Assembly (NCBI RefSeq): GCF_000217955.3
Contig: NZ_AFOY02000014.1
Location: forward strand, 80,005-144,004
Reading direction: 5' to 3'
Origin: Pseudomonas fluorescens HK44
GTDB taxonomy: Bacteria > Pseudomonadota > Gammaproteobacteria > Pseudomonadales > Pseudomonadaceae
Length of the DNA: 64,000 nt
The position numbers were made by a program, and so were the translations under genes. The notes under the pieces are model-generated. The model was not told where the DNA came from. It made no database searches and worked only from the letters and a program-made list of their open reading frames with translations. Below, one piece after another: positions 46,110-54,408 of the stretch (position 1 is the stretch's first letter; each line of letters opens with the position of its first letter).

Positions 46110-46242
46110 CGATGCGGCTGCAAATGCTTGAGCAGGGTTTGCCTGATCCCTGCTTTTTGGCGTTGGGAAAGAACGTGCTGCAACCCATAAAAATGACAAG
46201 AAGGCGTCGGCAATGCCTGCTTTTGCACTAGAGTTTCACGTA

Positions 46243-46260
46243 GCAAAGGTAGCGCTGTCT
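46243..46260. promoter_or_regulatory. GntR operator 2, upstream of gntK
   Basis: Shares AAGGTAGCGCTGTCT with operator 1. It lies 18-35 bp before the gntK ATG. Confidence 0.7.
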
Positions 46261-46277
46261 GCGCGCTGAGGTGTTAC

Positions 46278-46811
46278 ATGAGTCAACCCATCACCGCCCT
46301 GGTCATCATGGGCGTAGCCGGCTGCGGCAAGTCCAGCGTCAGCGAAGCCCTGTGCCTGCTCAGCGGCGCAACCGGCATTGAAGGCGATACCTTTCACCCT
46401 GCCGCCAATATCGAAAAGATGAGCGCGGGCATTCCCCTCAACGACGACGACCGGGCCGGCTGGCTCGACAGCCTGTGCGAGGAGTTGCGTCGTGTCGATG
46501 CCTCGGGCGCACGCCCGGTGCTGACCTGCTCGGCGCTCAAGCACAGTTACCGTGAACGCTTGCGCAGCGCCTTGCCGGGCCTGGGTTTCGTGTTCCTTGA
46601 GTTGACCCCTGAAGTCGCCGCCGATCGTGTGGCCCATCGTCCGGGGCATTTCATGCCGTCGACCTTGATCGCCAGCCAGTTCGCGACCCTCGAATCCCCC
46701 ATTGGCGAGCCACTGACCCTGGCGCTCGATGCCTCCAAGCATAGTGTCGATGAGCTCGCCCGGCAGGCCCACGCCTGGTGGCTCAGTCATGGTTTGAAAC
46801 TCGCCGGCTGA
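46278..46811 (+). CDS. gntK: gluconokinase
   Basis: 177 residues, GntK/IdnK family: P-loop VMGVAGCGKSSVSEAL, EGDTFHPAANIEKMSAGIPL (20) and the lid DDDRAGWL. It phosphorylates gluconate to 6-phosphogluconate, which enters the ED route at Edd. It is followed by gntT 81 bp later, with its own operator in between. Confidence 0.95.
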   Translation: MSQPITALVIMGVAGCGKSSVSEALCLLSGATGIEGDTFHPAANIEKMSAGIPLNDDDRAGWLDSLCEELRRVDASGARPVLTCSALKHSYRERLRSALPGLGFVFLELTPEVAADRVAHRPGHFMPSTLIASQFATLESPIGEPLTLALDASKHSVDELARQAHAWWLSHGLKLAG

Positions 46812-46822
46812 GTGTTGCCTCA

Positions 46823-46837
46823 AGAGATAGCGCTGTC
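46823..46837. promoter_or_regulatory. GntR operator 3, between gntK and gntT
   Basis: AGAGATAGCGCTGTC keeps the TAGCGCTGTC core of operators 1 and 2, indicating a separate GntR-controlled gntT promoter. Confidence 0.65.
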
Positions 46838-46863
46838 CTGACGGCTTCTGAATAACCCGCTTC

Positions 46864-46877
46864 AATAACAAGAACAA
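46864..46877 (+). promoter_or_regulatory. Hfq/Crc CA motifs, gntT
   Basis: AATAACAAGAACAA contains two AANAANAA matches directly before the gntT ribosome site (AGGAG). Confidence 0.6.
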
Positions 46878-46892
46878 ACAGGAGATACCCCC

Positions 46893-48245
46893 ATGTTTGG
46901 CATGTCCCACGAGTCGTTTTTGCTGCTTGATGCAGTGATCACCGTGATTGGATTAATCGTCCTGATCACCAAGTTCAAGCTACATCCCTTCATTGCATTA
47001 ATCATCGCCGCAGCTTTTCTCGGGCTGACCTCGGGCATGCCGATTGGCACCATCATCAAGGCGTTCCAGGACGGCTTCGGCGGGGTACTCGGATTTGTCG
47101 GGATCATCCTCGCGCTGGGCACCATGCTTGGCAAGATGATGGCCGAGTCGGGTGGGGCGGATCAGATCGCCCAGACCCTGATTCGCGCGTTCGGCAAAGA
47201 ACGCGTGCAATGGGCCATGATGTTTGCGGCCTTCCTGGTCGGCATTCCGCTGTTCTTCGAAATCGGCTTTGTGCTGCTGATTCCGCTGGTGTTCATCGTT
47301 GCCCGGCGCACCGGTATTTCAATCATCAAGATCGGTATCCCGTTGCTGGCCGGCCTTTCTGCCGTGCACGGTCTGGTTCCGCCGCACCCGGGTCCATTGC
47401 TGGCCATCGGGGTGTTCGGTGCAGACATCGGTAAAACCATTCTCTACGGTCTGATCGTTGCCCTGCCGACCGCTATTATTGCCGGCCCGATCTATGGCAC
47501 GTTCATTTCCAAGTACATCCCTGGCCATCCTAACCAGGAACTGGTGGATCAACTGGCTCGCGAGCCTCACTCCAGCACCTTGCCAAGTTTCAGCATCACG
47601 CTGGTTACCGTGCTGTTGCCGGTGTTCCTGATGCTGCTGAAAACCTTTGCCGACATTGCGTTGCCGGACGGGCATTTCTTCCGTACCTGGATGGACATGA
47701 TCGGTCACCCGATCTCGGCCTTGCTGCTGGCGCTGCTGCTGTCGCTGTACACCTTCGGGCATCGTCAGGGCATTGGCTCCAAGCAGATTCTGAAACTGCT
47801 CGACGCCAGCCTGGCGCCGACCGCCGCGATCATTCTGATCATCGGTGCCGGCGGTGGCTTCAAACAGATGCTGGTGACCAGCGGTGTGGGCGATGTGATT
47901 GGTCACATGGCGGTGAGCGCGCAAATTTCGCCGATCCTGCTGGCCTGGCTGGTTGCGGCGGTGATCCGCGTGGCGACCGGTTCCGCGACCGTGGCGACCA
48001 TTACCGGAGCGGGCATTGTGGTGCCCGTGGTGGGGATGATTCCGGGCGTGAACCGCGAATTGCTGGTGCTGGCCACCGGCGCAGGGTCATTGATTCTGTC
48101 GCACGTCAACGACGCAGGCTTCTGGCTGGTCAAGCAGTACTTCAACATGACCGTAGCCGAAACCTTCAAGACCTGGACCGCGATGGAAACCATCCTGTCC
48201 GTCGTGGCCCTGGGCTTCATCCTGCTGTTGTCGTTGTTCGTCTAA
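46893..48245 (+). CDS. gntT: gluconate permease GntT/GntP family
   Basis: 450 residues with about 12 membrane segments, GntP family: FKLHPFIALIIAAAFLGLTSG (part: HPFIALIIAAAFLG), IVARRTGISIIKIGIPLLAG, HGLVPPHPGPLLAIG, ATGSATVATITGAGIV and SHVNDAGFWLVKQYFNM. Imports gluconate made by periplasmic glucose oxidation, supplying GntK. Last gene of the gnt block. Confidence 0.95.
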   Translation: MFGMSHESFLLLDAVITVIGLIVLITKFKLHPFIALIIAAAFLGLTSGMPIGTIIKAFQDGFGGVLGFVGIILALGTMLGKMMAESGGADQIAQTLIRAFGKERVQWAMMFAAFLVGIPLFFEIGFVLLIPLVFIVARRTGISIIKIGIPLLAGLSAVHGLVPPHPGPLLAIGVFGADIGKTILYGLIVALPTAIIAGPIYGTFISKYIPGHPNQELVDQLAREPHSSTLPSFSITLVTVLLPVFLMLLKTFADIALPDGHFFRTWMDMIGHPISALLLALLLSLYTFGHRQGIGSKQILKLLDASLAPTAAIILIIGAGGGFKQMLVTSGVGDVIGHMAVSAQISPILLAWLVAAVIRVATGSATVATITGAGIVVPVVGMIPGVNRELLVLATGAGSLILSHVNDAGFWLVKQYFNMTVAETFKTWTAMETILSVVALGFILLLSLFV

Positions 48246-48263
48246 CGTACACCGCAAAAACAA

Positions 48264-48357
48264 ATGTGGGAGCGAGCCTGCTCGCGAAGAGGACCTGACA
48301 TTCAACGATGATGTTGACTGTCAGACCGCTTTCGCGAGCAGGCTCGCTCCCACATTG
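48264..48357. repeat. REPIN, type A
   Basis: Inverted pair with core GGGAGCGAGCCTGCTCGCGA (arms 48264-48289 and 48329-48357), 19 bp after the gntT stop and just before the convergent aminotransferase stop. Confidence 0.88.
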
Positions 48358-48364
48358 TTATGTG

Positions 48365-49582
48365 TCAGGCGTTAGATTTGGCGACCAGCCCATCCGCCCG
48401 GAACATCCCGCGAATCCCGCGTACTGCCTGGCGAATCCGGTCCTGGTTTTCGATCAGCGCGAAGCGCACATGGTCGTCACCGTATTCACCAAACCCAACC
48501 CCCGGCGACACACAGACCTTGGCTTCGGCCAGCAGTTTCTTGGCGAACTCCAGCGAGCCCAGGTGTGCGTAGGCTTCAGGAATCTTGGCCCAGACGTACA
48601 TCGAGGCTTTCGGGTTTTCGACCATCCAGCCCAGTTCATGCAAACCTTTGACCAGCACGTTACGACGCTGCCGGTACTGCTCGGCGATGTCTTTGACACA
48701 CTGCTGATCACCTTCCAGCGCGGCGATGGCGGCCACTTGCAGCGGAGTGAAGGTGCCGTAGTCGTGGTAGCTCTTGATCCGTGCCAGGGCGTTGACCAGT
48801 TCCGGGTTGCCGACCATGAAACCGATCCGCCAGCCGGCCATGTTGTAGCTCTTGGACAGGGTGAAAAACTCCACCGCGATGTCCTTGGCGCCCGGTACCT
48901 GCATGATCGACGGTGCTTTCCAGCCGTCGTAGACAATGTCGGCGTAGGCGAGGTCATGCACCACCAGCACGTCGTATTGTTTGGCGAGAGCGATTACCCG
49001 CTCGAAAAAATCCAGTTCGACGCACTGCGCGGTCGGGTTGGACGGAAAACCGAGAATCATCATTTTCGGCTTCGGGATCGAGCCGCGAATGGCCCGTTCC
49101 AGCTCGGCGAAAAAGTCCACACCGGGGATCAGCGGCACCGAGCGCACTTGCGCGCCGGCAATCACTGCGCCGTAGATGTGGATCGGGTAGCTCGGGTTCG
49201 GTACCAGCACGGTGTCGCCCTGGTCGAGGGTGGCGAGCATCAAGTGCGCCAGGCCTTCCTTGGAACCGATAGTGACGATGGCTTCGTTTTCCGGATCGAT
49301 GTCGACCTGGTAACGATCCTTGTACCAGTTGGAAATCGCCCGGCGCAGACGCGGAATACCCTTGGAGGTGGAGTAGCCGTGGGTGTCTTCGCGCTGGGCA
49401 ACGGTCACCAGTTTCTCCACGATGTGTGGCGGAGTGGCGCCGTCGGGATTACCCATACTCAAGTCGATGATGTCTTCGCCACGACGACGGGCGGCCATCT
49501 TCAGCTCGGCAGTGATGTTGAATACGTAAGGGGGGAGTCGATCTATGCGCGCAAAGCGGCGCGGCGAACCGTGTTCGGCCAT
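48365..49582 (-). CDS. alaC: PLP aminotransferase, AlaC-like (glutamate-pyruvate transaminase)
   Basis: 405 residues from ATG 49582 (GAGG upstream). Class I/II aminotransferase: [93 protein letters not shown] (Schiff-base Lys) and HVRFALIEN. Known AlaC enzymes make alanine from pyruvate and glutamate. The substrate call rests on similarity. Single gene, divergent from a LysE exporter. Confidence 0.88.
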   Translation of the reverse strand: MAEHGSPRRFARIDRLPPYVFNITAELKMAARRRGEDIIDLSMGNPDGATPPHIVEKLVTVAQREDTHGYSTSKGIPRLRRAISNWYKDRYQVDIDPENEAIVTIGSKEGLAHLMLATLDQGDTVLVPNPSYPIHIYGAVIAGAQVRSVPLIPGVDFFAELERAIRGSIPKPKMMILGFPSNPTAQCVELDFFERVIALAKQYDVLVVHDLAYADIVYDGWKAPSIMQVPGAKDIAVEFFTLSKSYNMAGWRIGFMVGNPELVNALARIKSYHDYGTFTPLQVAAIAALEGDQQCVKDIAEQYRQRRNVLVKGLHELGWMVENPKASMYVWAKIPEAYAHLGSLEFAKKLLAEAKVCVSPGVGFGEYGDDHVRFALIENQDRIRQAVRGIRGMFRADGLVAKSNA

Positions 49583-49811
49583 TGTTGCCTCGAATAACGT
49601 AAGCGCCCGGAACCGTCCGAGCGACGCTGGCCACTGCGGTGGCCTGTGGCGGAAGATAAGGGCGCTGATGGCCGATTGTCTAGTGGCGAGGTTCAACTAT
49701 TTTCCATGGGCCGGTTGATCGCACGCGCAAATTTTTGCTATCAGCCAGCGGGCGCACGCTTCTTGCAGACGTTGGCACTTACTCGACTACCACCTTTAAA
49801 CGAGATGAAAA

Positions 49812-50474
49812 ATGGAGTTTTCCAGCGGCTTTTTACTGAGCCTTTCGCTGTGCCTGGACATCGGCGTGGCCAACATTGCGATGATCACACTGGCCATGCA
49901 ACGCGGGTATTTTCAAGGTTTTGCACTGGGGCTCGGCACCTGCGTCGGCGACCTCGTATACGCGGTGCTGGCGCTGGCCGGCATGACGGTGCTGTTGCAG
50001 TACTCGGCGGTGCGCTGGGTGTTGTGGGTCGGTGGTTCGGCGTTGCTGCTGTACTTCGCGGCGAAGATGATTTACTCGGCGATTCATCACAGCGCCGTGT
50101 TGGCGCAGGCAGGTGAGGTCAGTGCCGGTTCTCATCGGCGGGAGTTTTTCCGTGGGATTTTTCTGGCAATGTCGTCGCCTAGCGCGATTCTCTGGTTCGC
50201 CGCCGTCGGCGGTACGCTGATTGCCCGTTCCGGGGGCGGTAGCCTGACCAATGCCGCACTGTTTCTGGCAGGGTTCTTTTGCGCCGGGCTGCTGTGGTGT
50301 GTTGCCCTGTGCCTGGCGGCGACCCAGGGCGGCAAGCTCCTGGGTGACAAGCTGCTGCGCTACTCTTACCTCGCATCTGCAGCGATCTTCTGCTATTTCG
50401 CGGTCTACGTGATCGTTTCTGGTTATCAGGAGTTTATACTCCCAGCGGCGGTTGCAGAACTTCCGGGCCTTTGA
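49812..50474 (+). CDS. LysE/RhtB-family amino-acid exporter
   Basis: 220 residues, about six membrane segments, including GLGTCVGDLVYAVLALAGM and WVLWVGGSALLLYFAAKMIY. The N-terminal FLLSLSLCLDIGVANIAMIT is a LysE-type translocator pattern. It may export an amino acid such as alanine; the neighbouring aminotransferase is suggestive only. ATG 49812 has a weak AACGAGATGAAAA ribosome site. Confidence 0.85.
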   Translation: MEFSSGFLLSLSLCLDIGVANIAMITLAMQRGYFQGFALGLGTCVGDLVYAVLALAGMTVLLQYSAVRWVLWVGGSALLLYFAAKMIYSAIHHSAVLAQAGEVSAGSHRREFFRGIFLAMSSPSAILWFAAVGGTLIARSGGGSLTNAALFLAGFFCAGLLWCVALCLAATQGGKLLGDKLLRYSYLASAAIFCYFAVYVIVSGYQEFILPAAVAELPGL

Positions 50475-50540
50475 CTGGGGGAATCCGGTTTGGCTTCTAT
50501 ACTTGCAGCCGAACCCACCTTCAGTTGCAGGAGTTGATTC

Positions 50541-51029
50541 ATGGATGACCCAAAAAATGGCGAACTCGCCGAGCCGCGCTTCGAAACGGGGCATTTTCTG
50601 CTGGTCGCAGGACTTGGTGGGCGGTTTGGCGCGGACACCACCGAAGGCATTCCCAAGCTCTGGGAGAAATTCGTACCGCACATCGGTAACGTTCCAGGGC
50701 AGATCGGGGAGGTTACCTATGGCGTCTGCTGCAACCCGGACGGTAAAGGTGGTTTTGAGTACATCGCGGGTGTCGAAATCAGCAAGCTCGATGACTTGCC
50801 AGAACTCTACCGCTGGATCGAAATACAGCCTCAGCACTATGCGGTGTTCAAGCACGATGGTGCGCTGGACACCCTGCCGCAAACCTTTCAGTACATCTGG
50901 AAAACCTGGTTGCCAAAGTCGGGTTACGAGGCCGCCGATGCCCCGGAGTTCGAACGCTACAGCGACGACTTCAACCCGAAACTCAATACCGGTGTGCTGG
51001 AAATCTGGGTGCCGCTCAAAACGGCCTGA
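50541..51029 (+). CDS. GyrI-like / AraC effector-binding-domain protein
   Basis: 162 residues forming a single GyrI-like domain without HTH: FLVAGLGGRFGADTTEGIPKLWEKFVPHIG (residues 19-49, core LWEKFVPHI), TYGVCCN, YIAGVEISKLDDLPE and YAVFKHDGALDTLPQTFQYIW (core: YAVFKHDG), ending LEIWVPLK. These domains bind small ligands or hydrolyse small electrophiles. ATG 50541 has GCAGGAG. Function is not specific. Confidence 0.82.
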   Translation: MDDPKNGELAEPRFETGHFLLVAGLGGRFGADTTEGIPKLWEKFVPHIGNVPGQIGEVTYGVCCNPDGKGGFEYIAGVEISKLDDLPELYRWIEIQPQHYAVFKHDGALDTLPQTFQYIWKTWLPKSGYEAADAPEFERYSDDFNPKLNTGVLEIWVPLKTA

Positions 51030-51040
51030 ACGGGTTGAGA

Positions 51041-51062
51041 GGCGGCGCACTCAAGCGCCGCC
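51041..51062. terminator. terminator-like hairpin between convergent genes
   Basis: GGCGGCGC and GCGCCGCC form a perfect 8-bp stem around ACTCAA, 12 bp after the GyrI-like stop and 18 bp before the small-protein stop. No T-tract on either strand. Confidence 0.45.
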
Positions 51063-51079
51063 GCCACTCGGTATCTGCA

Positions 51080-51190
51080 CTATTTGTCTGTGCTGATTCG
51101 CCGCGCTCGCAGCACGTCGATCAACAGCGTGATAAAGCCAAAAGCACTGATGGTGAACAGCATAAGAAGGCCGATCTGAACGCTACTCAT
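51080..51190 (-). CDS. 36-residue single-pass membrane protein
   Basis: A small minus-strand ORF with ATG at 51190 and AGAGGG about nine bases upstream. It encodes MSSVQIGLLMLFTISAFGFI then TLLIDVLRARRISTDK. Residues 6-26 form one hydrophobic helix, followed by a basic end (RARR), giving an N-out/C-in orientation by the positive-inside rule. It converges with the GyrI-like gene. Function unknown; too short for family assignment. Confidence 0.6.
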   Translation of the reverse strand: MSSVQIGLLMLFTISAFGFITLLIDVLRARRISTDK

Positions 51191-51352
51191 GGCGAGTTTC
51201 CCTCTTTAGGTCAGGGACAGGGACAAGCAATAGCCCGAACCTTGTGCGAAAGAAAGCCGTTATACGAAGGCTTTACGGGCGTGCAGATGATCGATATGCC
51301 GTCCTTATTAATTTATGATTCGCTCCCTCTTTTTCGCTGACCGGGTCACGCC

Positions 51353-51850
51353 ATGAACTCCCTCGAAACCGTCATTCGCCAGGTCACGCCGGCTGATCTT
51401 GATCGCTGCTTTGCCATCGAAACCCAGGCGTATGAAGGTGATGAAGCGGCCACTCGCGAGAAAATCGCCACGCGCATCGCCACCTGGCCGCAAGGTTTTA
51501 TCGTGGCCGAGGTCGAGGGTGTCGTCGCCGGGTTTATCAATTCAGGGGCGGCGTATCAGGTAGAAATGGCGGATGAGGCTTTCAAGGAAATGATCGGCCA
51601 TGACCCGGATGGCCCGCAGGTGGTGATCATGTCGGTGGTGGTACACCCGGACTTTCAGGGGCAGGGCCTGGCGAAGCGCTTGATGAGCGAGTTCATTGTC
51701 CGCATGCGCGATTTGGGCAAAGTCCGTATCAACCTGATGTGCAAGGAGCGGCACATACCGCTGTATGCCGGGTTTGGGTTTGCCTACCTCAACGCATCCG
51801 CGTCCGACCACGGCGGCATGGCCTGGCATGAAATGGCGCTGGATCTGTAA
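51353..51850 (+). CDS. GNAT-family N-acetyltransferase
   Basis: 165 residues. Motif A is VVVHPDFQGQGLAKRLMSEF, with INLMCKERHIPLYAGFGFAY. The fold resembles the arylalkylamine/serotonin N-acetyltransferase-like branch, but the substrate is unknown. The start at 51353 lies 12 bp after TGACCGGGTCA-like sequence, and a clear Shine-Dalgarno is not visible. Confidence 0.85.
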   Translation: MNSLETVIRQVTPADLDRCFAIETQAYEGDEAATREKIATRIATWPQGFIVAEVEGVVAGFINSGAAYQVEMADEAFKEMIGHDPDGPQVVIMSVVVHPDFQGQGLAKRLMSEFIVRMRDLGKVRINLMCKERHIPLYAGFGFAYLNASASDHGGMAWHEMALDL

Positions 51851-51881
51851 CGGCCACCCAACGTCGAAATGCGATGTACGA

Positions 51882-51953
51882 CTACTCTCGTAGCAGCTGT
51901 CGAGCCTGCGAGGCTGCGTCAATCGCTTCAAGTTGCTCGATAGTGGTCAGCAT
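51882..51953 (-). other. 23-codon minus-strand frame, doubtful
   Basis: ATG 51953 opens MLTTIEQLEAIDAASQARQL and stops at 51882. It has no clear Shine-Dalgarno and could be the tail or head of a degraded gene. It is noted because the 136-bp gap holds nothing else. Confidence 0.15.
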
Positions 51954-51986
51954 TGTTCACTTCATCCATGAAGGGTTATCGAGAGT

Positions 51987-52472
51987 TCAGAAAGCCAGGG
52001 CCATGCGCCGCTCATAACCGATCCGGCCTTTGTAGGCGTTGCCGCTGTCGACCCAGCCTTGCTTGAGGTAGAGCCCGAGCGCCGATTCGTTGTGTGCATC
52101 CACCGACAGTTCCAGCCCCTTGATGTCTGGCCAGGCCTGACGCGCAGCGAGTGGCAGGGCTTGCAGGAGGGCGCTGCCATAACCCTTGCCCTGGTGGCGG
52201 TGATCGACCTGTAGCGCGTGCAGGGTTGCGGTGTCTTCGTCAGCCCAGTGCGGCAGGAACGGCGGACGCTTGAGCAGCAGGAACGCTACGGGAATCTCGT
52301 CGACGAGCAGGGCGAAGCCCTTGATGCCGTCACGCGGTGCTGACAACAAGGTGTGCAAGGCCATGTCGATATCGCCGGAGAATTGCTTCTGCCGGTCAAG
52401 GATCTCAATGGCTTCCAGTTGCTGGCATTGAGCGGGTGTCAGCTGTTCGTAGGGAACGAGTTGGGTCGTCAC
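51987..52472 (-). CDS. GNAT-family N-acetyltransferase
   Basis: 161 residues. Acetyl-CoA motif ALQVDHRHQGKGYGSALLQAL, with LELSVDAHNESALGLYLKQG. It is unrelated in detail to the acetyltransferase at 51353. Substrate unknown; RimI-like fold. The ATG is at 52472. Confidence 0.86.
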   Translation of the reverse strand: MTTQLVPYEQLTPAQCQQLEAIEILDRQKQFSGDIDMALHTLLSAPRDGIKGFALLVDEIPVAFLLLKRPPFLPHWADEDTATLHALQVDHRHQGKGYGSALLQALPLAARQAWPDIKGLELSVDAHNESALGLYLKQGWVDSGNAYKGRIGYERRMALAF

Positions 52473-52706
52473 TGGCGGTGTCCGTATTCCGACAAAGGTG
52501 GACTGCGGATTTTAGCCAGTTTGCCTGTTCGACATTTATTTTATTTGAGCGGTCGATTTGGCCTGTCGCCAAACGACTAAGGGTGTCTTCACACAAAAAG
52601 CCCACTGATATTCAGACGCTGTTCCAGCGGTAATCCTGATCGTCGGGATTTTCGCCAAATGCTCACTCTGCAGCCATAGTTGATCAGCCTGATGATGGAG
52701 AGTCTT

Positions 52707-53051
52707 ATGAAATACCTATGTCTGGTCTACAGCGACGAACAGCGCCTGCATACCTCGCCCGACAGCCCCCAGGACGCTGAATGCGTGGCCTACGCCGAGT
52801 CGGTTCAGGGCAGCGGCCGGATGCTCGCCGCCGAGGCGCTGGAATCCGTTCAGACCGCCACCACGGTGCGTATGCGCGGCGGCAAGTTGTCGATCACCGA
52901 CGGTCCGTTCGCCGAAACCAAGGAGCAACTGGCCGGCTTCTACCTGATCGATGCAAAGGACCTGAACGAGGCCATTCAGGTCGCCGGCAACATCCCGGCG
53001 GCCCGGGTCGGCAGCGTTGAAGTGCGCCCCGTCCGTGAGTTGAATCGTTGA
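52707..53051 (+). CDS. YciI-family (DGPF) protein
   Basis: 114 residues from ATG 52707 (GGAG upstream): MKYLCLVYSDEQRL, TVRMRGGKLSITDGPFAETKEQLAGFYLID (DGPF motif in the middle, core ITDGPFAETKEQ), RVGSVEVRPV. A ferredoxin-like small domain of unclear catalysis. Directly precedes an ECF42 sigma gene (22-bp gap), the standard partnership of this family. Confidence 0.9.
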   Translation: MKYLCLVYSDEQRLHTSPDSPQDAECVAYAESVQGSGRMLAAEALESVQTATTVRMRGGKLSITDGPFAETKEQLAGFYLIDAKDLNEAIQVAGNIPAARVGSVEVRPVRELNR

Positions 53052-53073
53052 TGACCACAGGTCTGTCGGGTTG

Positions 53074-54309
53074 ATGCCGGGCGAGTCGGTCAAGGCGCTG
53101 GTCGAGACGGTTTATCGCAATGAATCGCGGCGCATCCTCGCCACGTTGATTCGCTTGCTGGGGGATTTCGACCTCGCCGAAGAGGCTTTGCATGAAGCCT
53201 TCTTTGTCGCGGTCGAACGCTGGCAGCGTGACGGCGTGCCCGATAATCCGCGCGCGTGGCTGGTGTCGACCGGGCGTTTCAAGGCCATTGACGGTTTGCG
53301 CCGTCGGGCGCGATTTGCCGCTTCCCAAGCGGCGTTGGTGGCACAGCTGGAAGCATTCGAAGAGGCCGATTGGAGTGCTGAAGATGTGGAAGACGATCGC
53401 TTGCGGCTGATCTTCACCTGCTGCCACCCGGCCCTGGCGGCGGATGCGCAGGTGCCGTTGACGTTGCGCGAAGTCTGCGACCTGACCACAGAGGAAATCG
53501 CCCGGGCCTTTCTTGTTGCACCGTCCACCATTGCTCAGCGCATCGTGCGCGCCAAGAGCAAAATCCGCGACGCAAAAATCCCCTATCAAGTGCCTTCCGT
53601 TGCCGAGTTGCCCGAGCGCCTCGACAGCGTGTTACGGGTGATTTACCTGGTATTCAACGAAGGGTATTCGGCATCGGTCGGCAGCGAGCTGACCCGCGAA
53701 GACCTGACCCGCGAAGCGATCCGGCTTGGGCGCTTGCTGATGGAGCTGTTGCCGGAGGCCGAAGTGAGGGGGCTGTTGGCGCTGATGCTGCTCAATGAAT
53801 CGCGACGCCCGGCCAGAACCTCGGCGTCGGGTGAATTGATCGTGCTCGATGAGCAGGATCGTTCGCTGTGGAATACCCAGATGATTGCCGAAGGCTCTGC
53901 CTTGATCGAACGCGCGTTGAGCACGCGTGGCTTTGGACCTTATTGTCTGCAAGCAGCGATCTCGGCGGTGCATGCCGAAGCTGCAACGGCGGAGCAAACC
54001 GACTGGCCGCAAATTGTCGGGCTGTATGACGTGTTGCTGCGGGTGCAGCCTTCGCCGGTGATTGAACTCAATCGTGCGGCGGCACTGTCCCGGCGCGACG
54101 GGCCGCTGGCCGGGTTGACGGTCGTTGAAGGGATTCTTGCCCGTGGCGAACTGCTCGACTATCACCTGGCTCATTCGGCGCGCGCCGAGTTCTGTCGGCA
54201 GCTGGGACGTGTTGAAGAGGCGAGGGCGGCTTATTTGCGCGCCCTTGAACTGACTCGGCAAGAGCCTGAGCGACGGTTTATCGAGCGGCGGTTGACTGAG
54301 CTCAAATGA
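53074..54309 (+). CDS. ECF42-group sigma factor with C-terminal TPR-like extension
   Basis: 411 residues. Sigma region 2 (LIRLLGDFDLAEEALHEAFF), region 4 (DLTTEEIARAFLVAPSTIAQRIVRAK, core EIARAFLVAPSTIAQRI) and then a long extension (about 170-411) with QIVGLYDVLLRVQPSPVIELNRAAA and HSARAEFCRQLGRVEEARAA-type helical repeats. ECF42 proteins act without an anti-sigma factor, controlled by the extension, and are linked to YciI/DGPF genes, as here. TTG 53071 is an alternative start; the Shine-Dalgarno is weak. Confidence 0.9.
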   Translation: MPGESVKALVETVYRNESRRILATLIRLLGDFDLAEEALHEAFFVAVERWQRDGVPDNPRAWLVSTGRFKAIDGLRRRARFAASQAALVAQLEAFEEADWSAEDVEDDRLRLIFTCCHPALAADAQVPLTLREVCDLTTEEIARAFLVAPSTIAQRIVRAKSKIRDAKIPYQVPSVAELPERLDSVLRVIYLVFNEGYSASVGSELTREDLTREAIRLGRLLMELLPEAEVRGLLALMLLNESRRPARTSASGELIVLDEQDRSLWNTQMIAEGSALIERALSTRGFGPYCLQAAISAVHAEAATAEQTDWPQIVGLYDVLLRVQPSPVIELNRAAALSRRDGPLAGLTVVEGILARGELLDYHLAHSARAEFCRQLGRVEEARAAYLRALELTRQEPERRFIERRLTELK

Positions 54310-54324
54310 TGGTCGCACCTCATA

Positions 54325-54372
54325 CCATATCCGTATCCGTATCCGTATCCGTATCCGTATCCGTATCCGTAT
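54325..54372. repeat. hexanucleotide tandem repeat (CCGTAT)7
   Basis: Seven exact CCGTAT units (54331-54372) preceded by a degenerate CCATAT copy. It lies between the convergent stops of the ECF42 sigma gene (54309) and a LysR gene (54409), so it is non-coding in both. Such an array is prone to slipped-strand length change. Confidence 0.95.
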
Positions 54373-54408
54373 ATGGATGAGGATACGAGGGGTGCTCAAC
54401 GTCGTGTT

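Noticed and set aside
54325..54372. CRISPR-like array
   Set aside because: Units are 6 bp and directly adjacent, with no spacers and no cas genes.
54320..54400. Asp-Thr or Arg-Ile dipeptide tails encoded by the CCGTAT array
   Set aside because: They are translations of a tandem repeat beyond the natural stop of the LysR gene (54409) in other frames.
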